DNA from: Luteimonas salinisoli
Lineage (GTDB): Bacteria; Pseudomonadota; Gammaproteobacteria; Xanthomonadales; Xanthomonadaceae
Length of the DNA: 36,381 bases
Direction of reading: 5' to 3'
NCBI RefSeq assembly: GCF_013425525.1
Contig: NZ_JACCKA010000081.1
Span: 1-36,381, forward strand
The position numbers and the translations under genes are program-made. How positions within the stretch are numbered: the stretch's first letter is position 1; each line of letters starts with the position of its first letter. Shown here in pieces: positions 25,141 to 33,103 of the stretch. Below the pieces are notes generated by a model. The model did not search any database. It was not told the DNA's origin and saw only the letters and a program-made list of their open reading frames with translations.

Positions 25141-26025
25141 TCATCGTTGGAACGGCGCCGCGTGTTCCGCCTTCGCGCGGCTGAGCAGCGCATGCAGCAT
25201 TTCCGTGGAAAGGCCATGCAGGACCAGGCGGAAGCCAGCGCGCAGGGTGGTCAGCGGCACCAGCGGGTGCTTGTTGTTGAGGAACACCAGGTAGTCCGGC
25301 CGCTGCAGCAGCGTGGCGCAGTAGATGCCGATGGTTTCGTCGAGCTGCAGCGAATTGGTGGCGCGCCAGAAATCGTTGTCGGTCAGGAACAGCTGGTAGA
25401 CCGGCGTGTACACCTCGATCGCGGTCTGCAGGTCGATGAAGTTGGTCCAGCGCCGCGGCATCTCCTCCAGGCGCAGCGGCGGCGGTTCGATCATCGAGAA
25501 ATCGAGGCCGGCCGGCGGCTGGATCGGCCGCCCGCCGAGCGCGCGGTTGAGCTCGATGACGAAATTGAACAGGTTGAGATCGTGCTGCAGGAACACGTCG
25601 TCGCGCAGCGCATCGATGTCGGCGGGGCGCAGCGGGTGCGAGGGCAGTTCGCGGCCGGGCAGGGCGTTGCGACCGATGAAGGCCAGCACCTGGGAGCCGA
25701 GGTGGAAGTGGCGCAGGATCAGCCAGTTCGCCTCCGGGCGCACGAAGGTCTTCATGCCCCACACGATGGTGCGGTGCAGCCACTTCGACGAGGTCAGGCC
25801 GTTCGGCAGCACGATCTTCAGCAGCTGGATCAGCACGATCGACAGCCGCGCCAGCGGCCGCACCACCGGCAGCACGAACTGCCGCGAACGCGACGCCGCG
25901 TCCGCCAGCCAGGCGCGCTTGACCTCGTCGGCCAGCGGCCCGCTGGCGTCCAGGTACAGCGCCAGCCATGGGTTCGGGTCGCGCGGGTCGTGCGGGGCGT
26001 CGAGCCAGTCCTCGGTCCTGCTCAT
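25141..26025 (-). CDS. Protein of unknown function, 294 residues, next to the KAS III fusion
   Basis: Not recognised. It starts MSRTEDWLDAPHDPRDPNPW behind a very strong ribosome binding site (AAGGAGAT). Predicted mainly helical. It has a hydrophobic stretch (LSIVLIQLLKIVLP, about 61-74) that may be membrane-associated. It also has several His/Asp/Glu-bearing helices: LILRHFHLGSQVLAFIGRN, FLQHDLNLFNFVIELN, DLQTAIEVYTPVYQLFL and DETIGIYCATLL. It lies 103 bases downstream of the KAS III-oxygenase fusion on the same strand, with a GTAG REP doublet between them. It is probably in the same transcription unit, so a role in the same lipid-derived pathway is inferred only from position. The ISL3 element lies just beyond its 3' end and does not interrupt it. 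Confidence 0.75.
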   Translation of the reverse strand: MSRTEDWLDAPHDPRDPNPWLALYLDASGPLADEVKRAWLADAASRSRQFVLPVVRPLARLSIVLIQLLKIVLPNGLTSSKWLHRTIVWGMKTFVRPEANWLILRHFHLGSQVLAFIGRNALPGRELPSHPLRPADIDALRDDVFLQHDLNLFNFVIELNRALGGRPIQPPAGLDFSMIEPPPLRLEEMPRRWTNFIDLQTAIEVYTPVYQLFLTDNDFWRATNSLQLDETIGIYCATLLQRPDYLVFLNNKHPLVPLTTLRAGFRLVLHGLSTEMLHALLSRAKAEHAAPFQR

Positions 26026-26056
26026 TCGCGATCTCCTTCGTTACGTCGCCCCGTTC

Positions 26057-26123
26057 GTAGAGCGGAGCTTGCTCCGCTGCTCCCGGCTCCGGAGCCCGCG
26101 CAGCCCGGCGAGCCCGGCTCCAC
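26057..26123. repeat. GTAG-type REP doublet, copy 4
   Basis: Starts GTAGAGCGGAGCTTGCTCCGCT, has GGCTCCGGAGCC in the centre, and its right half (CGGCGAGCCCGGCTCCAC) is diverged. It starts 31 bases before the downstream gene's start and its other end is six bases from the stop of the fusion gene. Confidence 0.85.
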
Positions 26124-26128
26124 CGGGG

Positions 26129-28033
26129 TCATCGGATCATCTCCAGCTGTCGCGCGTACAGCACCGCGACATGGCGTGCGTCCTCGAGGATCTCGTCGGA
26201 GGCCTCGCGCCCGCCGATTTCCAGCGTCGCCTCGAGCGCCCGCAGCCAGCGCTCCAGGTGGGCGACGTCGTTCTCGCCGTGGTAGGCGAGGAAGGTGAAG
26301 CTCTTCCCCAGCCAGCCCAGCCGCTGCCGCAGCAGTGGCAGCAGCGCGGGGACGATGCGCTGACCGGTGCCCTCGATGATGTACATCGCCCCGAGCAGGC
26401 CGACCGCGTCAGGCTGCGCGGCGCGCGCGTGCAGGTAGGCGTTGAGCGCCTCGCCGCCGGGATTGCGCCGAAGTGCGTCGAGCGAGCCCACCTTGCCGCC
26501 GGCATTGCGATAATCCTGGAACAGCACGTCGTAGTCGTACTGCTCGTCGTCGGCGTGGTGGTGCACGGTGGCGTGCAGCGACGCGTAGCGGGGGGTGAGA
26601 TGGTCGGCGGCCTTGCGCATCCACAGGCTGCCCTGGCGCACCTGCGGCACCCACTGCTCCATCCAGGCCACGTAGTCGTCCTTCGCGACGCTGCCGTCGA
26701 GGATCCGGCGCACCAGCGGGGTCCGCCAGACCCGGCTGCGGTAGTCGTGCCAGACCAGCGCCAGCTCGCGCAGCAGGCGCGCCACCTCGGGCAGCTGGGT
26801 GGCGGGGTCCGGGCTGTGCGGCGGCTCGGGCAGACCGGCCGCCTCCTGCGCCGCGGCTGCCGGCCGTGCCGCCGCCGTCGCTGGCGCCGCCGCCGCTTCG
26901 CGCGGCTGCTCCGGGGAGGCGGCATCGACGACCTCGAGCAGCGCGAACGCCACGGTGAAGCGCCCGGACTCGGGCACGAACAGCAGGACCTTCTCGCCGG
27001 CCCGCGGCCGCTTCTCGCGCAGGAAGTCGTCGAGCATGGTGAAGATCGACGCCGAGCCGAGGTTGCCGCGCACCGCGAGGTTGCTGTACCAGCGCGCCTC
27101 GGGGATCTCGAGCTGCGCCAGTTCCAGGCACTGCTTCACCACCGGCGCGAAGCGCTGCGAGGAGTAGTGGCAGAGGAAGTGGTCGACCGCGGACGGGTCG
27201 ATCGCACCGTTCTGCGCCAGTTTCACGTACTCGTGGGTGCCCACGTCGAACAGCTGCGGCAGCAGGCGGATGTCCTGGCGCAGCAGCATCGCCCCGGCGG
27301 CGTCGGCCTCGCTGAAGCTGGGGTAGTCGCCCCAGTGCCGCCCCTCCGGCGACAGGCCGGCCTGCATGCACAGGGGCAGCTCGCCGGAGAACGACTTCAG
27401 GTGCAGGTGGCGGAGTCGCAGCACGATGCCCGAATCCGGCCGGGTGCGCGACAGCCGCCAGGCGCCGGCGCCGTCGGAGAGCATCCAGCGCAGGAAATGC
27501 GCGTCGAAGTCCGCGTCGTAGCCGACCGGGGCGAAGCGCGAACGCTTGAACAGCCGCGAAGGGAACTCGGCAGTGGCGACCAACGCCTCGCCGTAGGCGC
27601 CGTGTTCCAGCGCCAGCGCCGCGTGCTGCAGCGCCGCCATGCCGGAAGCGCAGACGCCGTGGTGGCTGGCGGTGGCCATCGCCGGGGCGCCGAGCTCGGC
27701 CTGCACCATGTTGGCGAAGCCGGGCAGGATCAGGTCGCCGGAGGAGGTCGCCGCCGCCAGCAGGTCGACGTTGCGCAGCGCGTCCGCAGGCTCGGCGCCG
27801 AGGCAGGCGCGCACCGCGGCCGCGGCCAGGCCGGCGCAGCTGTGGGTGCTGTTGCCCTCGGCATCGATCGCGTAGTGCCGGGTGCGGATGCCGTTCTCGC
27901 CGAGGATCCGCCGCTTGACCCGCGGCGACAGCGCGTTGAGCGGCTCGATGTAGCGGTCGATGGCGTCGTTGCCGACCGCCGGCCCCGGATAGAACGCGCC
28001 GGTGGCGGTGATGTACACGTCCTCGAATCGCAT
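26129..28033 (-). CDS. Fusion: ketoacyl-ACP synthase III domain + haem-oxygenase-like putative di-iron domain
   Basis: Encodes 634 residues in one frame. Residues 1-370 are a FabH-like thiolase-fold synthase with the KAS III triad C128 (HHGVCASGMAAL), H289 (FLCHYSS) and N324 (VRGNLGSAS). Residues 371-412 are an Ala/Pro-rich linker. Residues 413-634 are helical and resemble TenA/haem-oxygenase-like iron enzymes. Visible there are E554 (YIIEGTGQRIV) and H585-x3-D589-x2-H592 (YHGENDVAHLERW), which match the last four ligands of enzymes such as SznF and CADD in spacing. The expected earlier Glu/His pair is not clear; a His/Asp/Glu cluster (491-497) lies there. A reasonable idea is that the first domain makes or loads a beta-ketoacyl chain and the second oxidises or cleaves it, but substrate and product are unknown. 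AGG precedes the ATG and TATAAA lies at 28059-28064. Confidence 0.85.
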   Translation of the reverse strand: MRFEDVYITATGAFYPGPAVGNDAIDRYIEPLNALSPRVKRRILGENGIRTRHYAIDAEGNSTHSCAGLAAAAVRACLGAEPADALRNVDLLAAATSSGDLILPGFANMVQAELGAPAMATASHHGVCASGMAALQHAALALEHGAYGEALVATAEFPSRLFKRSRFAPVGYDADFDAHFLRWMLSDGAGAWRLSRTRPDSGIVLRLRHLHLKSFSGELPLCMQAGLSPEGRHWGDYPSFSEADAAGAMLLRQDIRLLPQLFDVGTHEYVKLAQNGAIDPSAVDHFLCHYSSQRFAPVVKQCLELAQLEIPEARWYSNLAVRGNLGSASIFTMLDDFLREKRPRAGEKVLLFVPESGRFTVAFALLEVVDAASPEQPREAAAAPATAAARPAAAAQEAAGLPEPPHSPDPATQLPEVARLLRELALVWHDYRSRVWRTPLVRRILDGSVAKDDYVAWMEQWVPQVRQGSLWMRKAADHLTPRYASLHATVHHHADDEQYDYDVLFQDYRNAGGKVGSLDALRRNPGGEALNAYLHARAAQPDAVGLLGAMYIIEGTGQRIVPALLPLLRQRLGWLGKSFTFLAYHGENDVAHLERWLRALEATLEIGGREASDEILEDARHVAVLYARQLEMIR

Positions 28034-28058
28034 GCGTCCTGCCCCCTGTGGTTGCGTC

Positions 28059-28064
28059 TTTATA
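28059..28064 (-). promoter_or_regulatory. Putative -10 element of the KAS III fusion gene
   Basis: TATAAA on the minus strand about 25 bases before the ATG, leaving room for a ribosome binding site (GGGGGCAGGACGC). GGGAACCA lies upstream at about 28081-28088. The ssrA terminator lies further upstream, so the gene is likely independent of ssrA. Confidence 0.45.
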
Positions 28065-28182
28065 CCGGAGCCGGGGAGCTTGGTTCCCGGATGGCCTCCT
28101 GTCCGGCGAAGAGCGGAGAAGTGTCTCGAAGATGACGGTCTCGCCGGAATCGTGGCGCTGCGTGGCGCCGGAGGCGGCGTAC

Positions 28183-28217
28183 AAAAGAAAAAGGGCCTGG
28201 AGACTGTCCAGGCCCTT
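28183..28217 (-). terminator. Terminator of ssrA
   Basis: Perfect 11-bp stem AAGGGCCTGGA / TCCAGGCCCTT (28207-28217 with 28191-28201) with a 5-base loop, followed on the minus strand by TTTTTCTTTT. It starts six bases beyond the CCA end of the tmRNA. Confidence 0.92.
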
Positions 28218-28222
28218 CTGTT

Positions 28223-28579
28223 TGGTGGAGGTGGGCGGAATCGAACCGCCGTCCGAAGGCACTCCATCCCCGGCACTACATGCTTAGCTCACCGTTGAGT
28301 CTCGTCCCGGAGCAGCACGGTGTGCGAAGCGCACCCCGGGACCAGCCTGCTTTGTGTTGACCGGGAGCTGACAGGCAGCCACTCCCGGCGATTCCGTGAT
28401 AGATGACCCTACACCCGGCGAGCACGGACACAAGCTGGGTTCGGGGCTACGCCTTAAGCGGCGAGAGCGTAGTTGTCGTCGTTGGCAACTATGAGTTTGC
28501 CGCTGGATTTACGAGGAAAGCTGCCCCCTCGGCATGCGCCAAGCGATTTTGCGACCCCCGTCGAAGCCAGTGCACCCCC
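28223..28579 (-). ncRNA. ssrA: Transfer-messenger RNA (tmRNA)
   Basis: 357 bases. The 5' end GGGGGTGCACTGGCTTCGACG (at 28579 reading left) and the 3' end GGTTCGATTCCGCCC...CCACCA (ending 28223) are the conserved tmRNA termini. The tag frame (28457-28486, stop TAA 28454-28456) reads ANDDNYALAA. tmRNA with SmpB rescues ribosomes stalled on broken mRNAs and tags the peptide for proteolysis. smpB lies 2.3 kb away on the same strand. It has its own promoter and terminator. Confidence 0.97.
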
Positions 28580-28607
28580 GGGAGCGTCAACAACGCTGAC
28601 GGCATCG

Positions 28608-28635
28608 AGTATAGGGGCGCGGCGGCGGGAAACAA
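28608..28635 (-). promoter_or_regulatory. Promoter of ssrA
   Basis: Minus strand TTGTTT (28630-28635), 16-base spacer, TATACT (28608-28613). The start would be near 28602, giving a 5' leader of about 23 bases to be removed by RNase P. The leader can form a small hairpin CGTCA/TGACG (28585-28601). Confidence 0.7.
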
Positions 28636-28693
28636 GCGCCCTCGCGGGGTCGTGCAGCCCAGGTTCACCGCGCCCGCGCCCGGCCGGACCCGG

Positions 28694-28699
28694 TATGCT
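28694..28699 (+). promoter_or_regulatory. Putative -10 element of the CHASE histidine kinase gene
   Basis: TATGCT ending seven bases before the ATG, with no ribosome binding site. It is divergent from the ssrA promoter about 60 bases away. Confidence 0.4.
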
Positions 28700-28706
28700 C
28701 GGCGCC

Positions 28707-30887
28707 ATGGGGAACGAGACCAGGCCCACGCCCGAGGCCGGCGCCGAGCCGCTGCAATCGCGCCGCGGCTACCAGCTCGCCTGGCTGGTGCTGGTGGGCT
28801 CGCTGCTGATGGTCTTCCTGTACGCCCAGGCGGCGGGCGAGCGCGAGCGGCAGCTGGCCGGTGCCGACTTCGTCGCCGAGGCCGGGCAGATCGTCGACCT
28901 GATGCGCCAGCGGCTGCTGGCCTACGAGCTCACCGTGCACGGCGGCGCTTCGCTGTTCGGCTCGCTGACCCGGCCCGGCGCCCGCCAGTGGCAGTCCTAT
29001 GTCGACGGGCTGCGCATCGAGCGGCGCTCCTTCGCTCTGACCGGCCTGGGCTACGCGGCCTGGCTGACTCCGAAGGAGCTCGAGGACCTGCAGATGGAAC
29101 TGCGCGCGGCCGGACGCGGCCTGTACCGCATCGACCCGCACGGGGCCCGGCAACGCTACGGGCCGATCGTGTACCTCGAGCCGGGCACGCCCGGCAATCT
29201 AGCCGCGATCGGCTACGACATGTACTCCGAGCCGGTGCGTCGCGCGGCGATGGACGCGGCCCGCGACAGCGGCTCGCCGCAGCTGACCGGAGGCGTGCGG
29301 CTGTTGCAGCAGGACGAGGAGGCGACGGAGCCGGGGTTGCTGCTGTACACGCCGGTGTACCGTGCCGGCAGCTTCCCCGCCAACGTGCTCGCGCGCCGCG
29401 GATCCATGCAGGGCTGGGTCTACACGCCGTTCGAGGTGCGCGAGTTCGTCGAGTCGTCGCTCGCACCGATCCAGCGTTCGGCGGTGTTCCGGATCGTCGA
29501 CCTGGCCGACGATTCCGAGCTGTACGTCGATTCGGGCTACGCCGAGGTCGCCGATTCGCCGCACCGGTTCCGTCACAGCATCGAGCGCGAACTGTACGGG
29601 CGCAAATGGCGGATCGACTTCCGCTCCGCCCCCGATTCCGCGGCCGGTGCGGCCTCGCCGGCGCTGCGCGCCACCCTGGTCGCCGGAGTGCTGGCCTCGC
29701 TGCTGTTGTTCGCCGTGGTCTGGACCCTGGCGCGGACGCATTCCCACGCCCAGCGTCTTGCGGCGCGGATGAGCGAATCCTACCGCCGCAGCGAGCTGCG
29801 CTTCCGCAGCGCGATGGAGTACTCGGCGATCGGCAAGGCGCTGCTGGACCGCGACGATCGCGTGGTGGAGGCCAATCCGGCGTTGGCGCGCATCCTCGGG
29901 GTGGCGCCAGCGGAACTGCCGGGCACGGCGTTCGGTTCGCGCCTGCTGGCCGCCGACGCGGGCCGGGAACGCCACGATGGCGACGGCGTGGTCCGCGCCA
30001 CCCGCGAGCTGCGCCGCCCCGATGGCGATCTGCGCCACGTGCAGCTGACCTACGCGCCGGTGCCCGGCGACATCGGCAGCGGGGTGACGCGGCTGGTGCA
30101 GGTGGAGGACGTATCCGAGCGCCTGCGCGCCGAGGCGCAGGTGCACGCGCTGAACCGCACCCTGGAGCTGCGGGTGGCGGCGCGCACCCGCGAGCTGCGC
30201 CAGGCCAACCAGGAGCTGGAGTCGTTCGCCTACAGCGTCTCCCACGACCTGCGCGCGCCGCTGCGCACCATCGACGGTTTCGGTCGCATGCTCGCCGAGC
30301 GCTTCGGGAATGCCCTCGACGACAGCGGCCACGACTACCTCAGGCGCATCCGCGCCGCCACCGCGCGCATGGACGGCCTGATCGATGCGTTGCTGAAGAT
30401 GTCGCGGCTCAGCCGCGCGGAACTGAAGCGGGTGCCGGTGGACCTGTCGCGCATGGCGGAGGAGATCGTGGCCGAGCTGCGCCAGGCCGACCCCGGGCGC
30501 GAGGTCGAGGTCGTCGTCGCTCCGGGACTGCAGGCCGAGGGCGACGCCGCGCTGCTGCGCAACCTGCTCGAGAATCTGCTCGGAAACGCCTGGAAATTCA
30601 CTGCCGGGGCGACGCCGGCGCGGCTGGAGTTCGGTGCCGATCCGCATGCAGAGGGCGGGCAGAGGTTCTTCGTGCGCGACAACGGCGCCGGGTTCGCCCA
30701 GGAATACGCCGACAAGCTGTTCCGGCCGTTCCAGCGCCTGCACGGCCAGGAGGAGTTCCCCGGTCACGGCATCGGCCTGGCTTCGGTGAAGCGGATCGTG
30801 GATCGCCACGGCGGCGAGGTGCATGGCGAGGGACGGCCGGGGCAGGGCGCCTGCTTCCGGTTCACCCTGCCCGGAGCGGTGGCGTAG
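28707..30887 (+). CDS. CHASE-PAS sensor histidine kinase
   Basis: Encodes 726 residues. A first transmembrane helix at about 21-40 and a second at about 321-342 flank a periplasmic CHASE domain. That domain shows a GYDMYSEPVRRAAMDAARDSG block near 169-189. A PAS domain follows (about 355-475), then a coiled linker (RVAARTRELRQANQELE), then HisKA with phosphorylated H513 in YSVSHDLRAPLRTIDGF. The HATPase has N-box N627, G1 DNGAGF (658-663) and G2 GHGIGLAS (686-693). The HATPase resembles phytochrome-type kinases. The ligand is unknown. No response regulator gene is adjacent; smpB is convergent with its stop three bases away. The start is MGNETRPTPE; upstream reading frame overlaps ssrA and is rejected. 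Confidence 0.93.
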   Translation: MGNETRPTPEAGAEPLQSRRGYQLAWLVLVGSLLMVFLYAQAAGERERQLAGADFVAEAGQIVDLMRQRLLAYELTVHGGASLFGSLTRPGARQWQSYVDGLRIERRSFALTGLGYAAWLTPKELEDLQMELRAAGRGLYRIDPHGARQRYGPIVYLEPGTPGNLAAIGYDMYSEPVRRAAMDAARDSGSPQLTGGVRLLQQDEEATEPGLLLYTPVYRAGSFPANVLARRGSMQGWVYTPFEVREFVESSLAPIQRSAVFRIVDLADDSELYVDSGYAEVADSPHRFRHSIERELYGRKWRIDFRSAPDSAAGAASPALRATLVAGVLASLLLFAVVWTLARTHSHAQRLAARMSESYRRSELRFRSAMEYSAIGKALLDRDDRVVEANPALARILGVAPAELPGTAFGSRLLAADAGRERHDGDGVVRATRELRRPDGDLRHVQLTYAPVPGDIGSGVTRLVQVEDVSERLRAEAQVHALNRTLELRVAARTRELRQANQELESFAYSVSHDLRAPLRTIDGFGRMLAERFGNALDDSGHDYLRRIRAATARMDGLIDALLKMSRLSRAELKRVPVDLSRMAEEIVAELRQADPGREVEVVVAPGLQAEGDAALLRNLLENLLGNAWKFTAGATPARLEFGADPHAEGGQRFFVRDNGAGFAQEYADKLFRPFQRLHGQEEFPGHGIGLASVKRIVDRHGGEVHGEGRPGQGACFRFTLPGAVA

Positions 30888-30890
30888 GGC

Positions 30891-31385
30891 TCAGGCGTTG
30901 CGGTTGTGCTGGCGCATCGCCCGCTGCTTCTCGCGGTTCCAGTCGCGCTCGCGCTCGGCATCGCGCTTGTCGTGCTTCTGCTTGCCCTTGGCCAGCGCCA
31001 GCTCCGCCTTGACCTTGTTGCCCTTCCAGTACAGCGCGGTCGGCACCACGGTATAGCCGTCGCGCTCGACCCGGCCGATCAGCTGGTCGATCTCGCGGCG
31101 GTGCAGCAGCAGCTTGCGGGTGCGCTGCGCGTCGGCCACCACATGGGTCGATGCCGAGATCAGCGGGGTGATCAGCGCGCCGAACAGGAAGATCTCGCCG
31201 TTGCGGACGATGGCGTAGCTCTCGCCGATGTTGGCGCGGCCGGCGCGGATCGCCTTGAGCTCCCAGCCCTGCAGCGCCACCCCTGCCTCGAAGCGGTCCT
31301 CGAGGTGGTAGTCGTGGCGCGCGCGCTTGTTCAGCGCGATGGTTCCGCCGCCGTTTGCCTTATCCTTGCCTGCTTTCTTGCCCAT
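30891..31385 (-). CDS. smpB: SsrA-binding protein SmpB
   Basis: Encodes 164 residues. SmpB binds tmRNA and carries it to stalled ribosomes. Core blocks are [39 protein letters not shown] and [24 protein letters not shown], with a basic C-terminal tail ([21 protein letters not shown]). The tmRNA gene is 2.3 kb away on the same strand, with the histidine kinase between. The upstream 62-base gap, divergent from ratA, holds a perfect GTCCCC/GGGGAC hairpin at 31398-31414 over a GACAAT -10-like sequence. Confidence 0.97.
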   Translation of the reverse strand: MGKKAGKDKANGGGTIALNKRARHDYHLEDRFEAGVALQGWELKAIRAGRANIGESYAIVRNGEIFLFGALITPLISASTHVVADAQRTRKLLLHRREIDQLIGRVERDGYTVVPTALYWKGNKVKAELALAKGKQKHDKRDAERERDWNREKQRAMRQHNRNA

Positions 31386-31447
31386 AGCGGACGCATTGTC
31401 CCCGAACCGGGGACGGTTGGATACGCCCGCCTCAGACAGAGCCGTCG

Positions 31448-31879
31448 ATGCCGAAGATCCAACGCAGTGCCCTGGTCGAGCATTCCGCCGCGCGGATGTT
31501 CGCGCTGGTCGACGACGTGGCCGCCTATCCGGCGCGCTTCGACTGGTGCGAGGCGGCCGAGGTGCTGGAGCGGGACGAGGCGCGCGTGGTGGCGCGGCTG
31601 GACCTGGGCCTGGGCTCGCTGCGCACCTGGTTCACCACCGAGAACGCGCTGGCGCCGCCGCACCACATCGACATGCGCCTGCGCGACGGACCCTTCCGGC
31701 GGCTCGACGGGCGCTGGGAGTTCCACGCCCTCGACGAATCGGCCTGCAAGGTCACGCTGACCCTCGACTTCGAGCCGCGCAGCCGGCTGCTGGCGCCGGC
31801 GATGGCCCTCGGCTTCCAGGGGCTGGCCGATCGCATGGTCGACGACTTCGTGCGCGTGGCCGATCGCGGCGACGGCTGA
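31448..31879 (+). CDS. ratA: RatA/Coq10-type START-domain protein
   Basis: Encodes 143 residues of the RatA/COQ10 (START/SRPBCC) family: [41 protein letters not shown], and a C-terminal helix [18 protein letters not shown]. In E. coli RatA was reported to inhibit 70S assembly; homologues of Coq10 type are quinone-binding. The two proposals have not been resolved here. The order smpB (divergent), ratA, rnfH is a classical gammaproteobacterial arrangement. Its stop overlaps the rnfH start (TGATG). Confidence 0.92.
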   Translation: MPKIQRSALVEHSAARMFALVDDVAAYPARFDWCEAAEVLERDEARVVARLDLGLGSLRTWFTTENALAPPHHIDMRLRDGPFRRLDGRWEFHALDESACKVTLTLDFEPRSRLLAPAMALGFQGLADRMVDDFVRVADRGDG

Positions 31880-32142
31880 TGGCGGTCCGGGTCGAGGTGG
31901 TCCGCGCCTGGCCGCGCCGCTTCGAGTCGGTGGCGGTGACCCTGGACGAGCCGGCGACGGTGGCCGATGCCGTGACCGCTTCCGGGCTGGGCGGCGCGGA
32001 CGATGCCGGCTACGCGGTGTTCGGCGAACGCGCGACCGGCGCCACTACGCTGCGCGAGGGGGACCGCGTCGAACTGCTGCGCCCGCTGCAGGCCGATCCC
32101 AAGGAAAGCCGGCGCCGCCGGGCGCAGGCCCGTCGCGGCTGA
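31879..32142 (+). CDS. rnfH: RnfH-family ubiquitin-like protein
   Basis: Encodes 87 residues (RatB/RnfH family, beta-grasp fold) with VRVEVVRAWPRRFESVAVTL and DRVELLRPLQADPKESRRRRA typical. Its ATG overlaps the ratA stop. The role is not established; it is known mainly as a partner of ratA by position. It converges with bamE 13 bases away. Confidence 0.9.
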   Translation: MAVRVEVVRAWPRRFESVAVTLDEPATVADAVTASGLGGADDAGYAVFGERATGATTLREGDRVELLRPLQADPKESRRRRAQARRG

Positions 32143-32155
32143 ACGGCGGTGCGGC

Positions 32156-32545
32156 TCAGCGCCGGCGACCGCGGTCGCGGGCGAGGTTCGGCCCGAATAC
32201 CCGGCGCACCTCGTTGGCGAGCGCTTCGTCCTGTTCCGGGAAGTACTCCCCGTCCCAGCGCGTCAGGGCGTCGTTTTCGAACCACAGGGTCAGGTTCTTG
32301 ATCTCGGTGCGGCCGCGGCGCCCGGTGCGCTGGGAAGCGGTGTAGTCCCAGCGCTGGTGGTGGAAGGGGTCGGCGATCGACGGCGAGCCCAACAGCCCCA
32401 CGACCTGCTGCTTGTTCATGCCGGCCTGCAGTTGTTCCACCGCGGACTCCTCCAGCAGGCTGCCCTGGTAGATCGGCTGCTTGTAGATCATGCCGCAGCC
32501 GGCGACGGCAACGGCGAGAGCGAGGGGAATCAGGAGTCTGCGCAT
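32156..32545 (-). CDS. bamE: Outer membrane protein assembly lipoprotein BamE (OmlA)
   Basis: Encodes 129 residues. The signal peptide has lipobox AVAGC with acylation at C17. The SmpA/OmlA domain shows YQGSLLEESAVEQLQAGMNKQQVVGLLGSPSIADPF and WDYTASQRTGRRGR. BamE is part of the BAM complex that inserts beta-barrel proteins. It is divergent from fur, as described for omlA-fur in Xanthomonas and Pseudomonas. Its promoter lies inside the fur leader. The C-terminus is basic (ARDRGRRR). Confidence 0.95.
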   Translation of the reverse strand: MRRLLIPLALAVAVAGCGMIYKQPIYQGSLLEESAVEQLQAGMNKQQVVGLLGSPSIADPFHHQRWDYTASQRTGRRGRTEIKNLTLWFENDALTRWDGEYFPEQDEALANEVRRVFGPNLARDRGRRR

Positions 32546-32574
32546 GGAATTCCGGGCGGAAGGGAAGCGGGCCG

Positions 32575-32602
32575 ATGATACACTCACGACGACCGCCGCC
32601 AA
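32575..32602 (-). promoter_or_regulatory. bamE promoter in the bamE-fur divergent region
   Basis: Minus strand TTGGCG (32597-32602), 16-base spacer, TATCAT (32575-32580), start near 32568. On the plus strand the same bases contain GATACACT, a possible fur -10, so the two promoters probably overlap. Confidence 0.6.
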
Positions 32603-32669
32603 CCGGATCGCGCGCCCGCGTTCAGCGCCGGCTGGACGTGGCGCCACCGCACCACGGGTACGAGACGCC

Positions 32670-33074
32670 ATGGAATCCCTCGATCTGCGCAAGGCCGGGC
32701 TGAAGGTGACGCATCCTCGGATGCGGATCCTCGAATTGCTCGAGCAGAAGACGCCGCAGCACCACATGACCGCCGAGGACATCTACCGGCACCTGCTGGA
32801 GCGGGGCGACGAGATCGGCCTGGCCACGGTGTACCGGGTGCTCACCCAGTTCGAAGCCGCCGGGCTGGTGCTCAAGCATAATTTCGAGGGCGGCCACGCC
32901 GTCTACGAGCTCGACCGCGGCGGTCATCACGACCACATGGTCGACGTCGACAGCGGCAAGATCATCGAGTTCGAGAGCTCCGAAATCGAGCGCCTCCAGC
33001 GCGAGATCGCCGAGCGCCACGGCTACGTGCTGGAGGACCACTCCCTGGTCCTGTACGTGCGCCGCAAACGCTGA
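32670..33074 (+). CDS. fur: Ferric uptake regulator Fur
   Basis: Encodes 134 residues. The winged-helix DNA-binding domain (KVTHPRMRILELLEQ, TAEDIYRHLLERGDEIGLATVYRVLTQFEAAGLV) is followed by the metal-binding and dimerisation domain (HHDHMVDVDSGKIIEF). The C-terminal CxxC found in some Fur proteins is absent. Fur represses iron uptake when iron is plentiful. The ATG gives the family N-terminus MESLDLRKAGLK; the leader is about 80 bases if the -10 is as proposed. It is convergent with recN, 29 bases apart, with a GC-rich stem and no T-tract. Confidence 0.97.
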   Translation: MESLDLRKAGLKVTHPRMRILELLEQKTPQHHMTAEDIYRHLLERGDEIGLATVYRVLTQFEAAGLVLKHNFEGGHAVYELDRGGHHDHMVDVDSGKIIEFESSEIERLQREIAERHGYVLEDHSLVLYVRRKR

Positions 33075-33103
33075 ACGGCCCGCTGCCGGCCCGGCGGGTC
33101 GGC

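Noticed and set aside
28034..28276. N-terminal extension of the KAS III fusion
   Set aside because: It would run through the ssrA terminator and into the tmRNA gene; the MRFEDVYITATG start fits KAS III.
28403..28706. Frames starting upstream of the histidine kinase
   Set aside because: They read through tmRNA on the opposite strand; the kinase N-terminus fits the 28707 start.
31448..32142. ratA-rnfH as a true toxin-antitoxin pair
   Set aside because: Despite older naming, the pair is a conserved housekeeping neighbour of smpB, and RatA belongs to the Coq10/START family.
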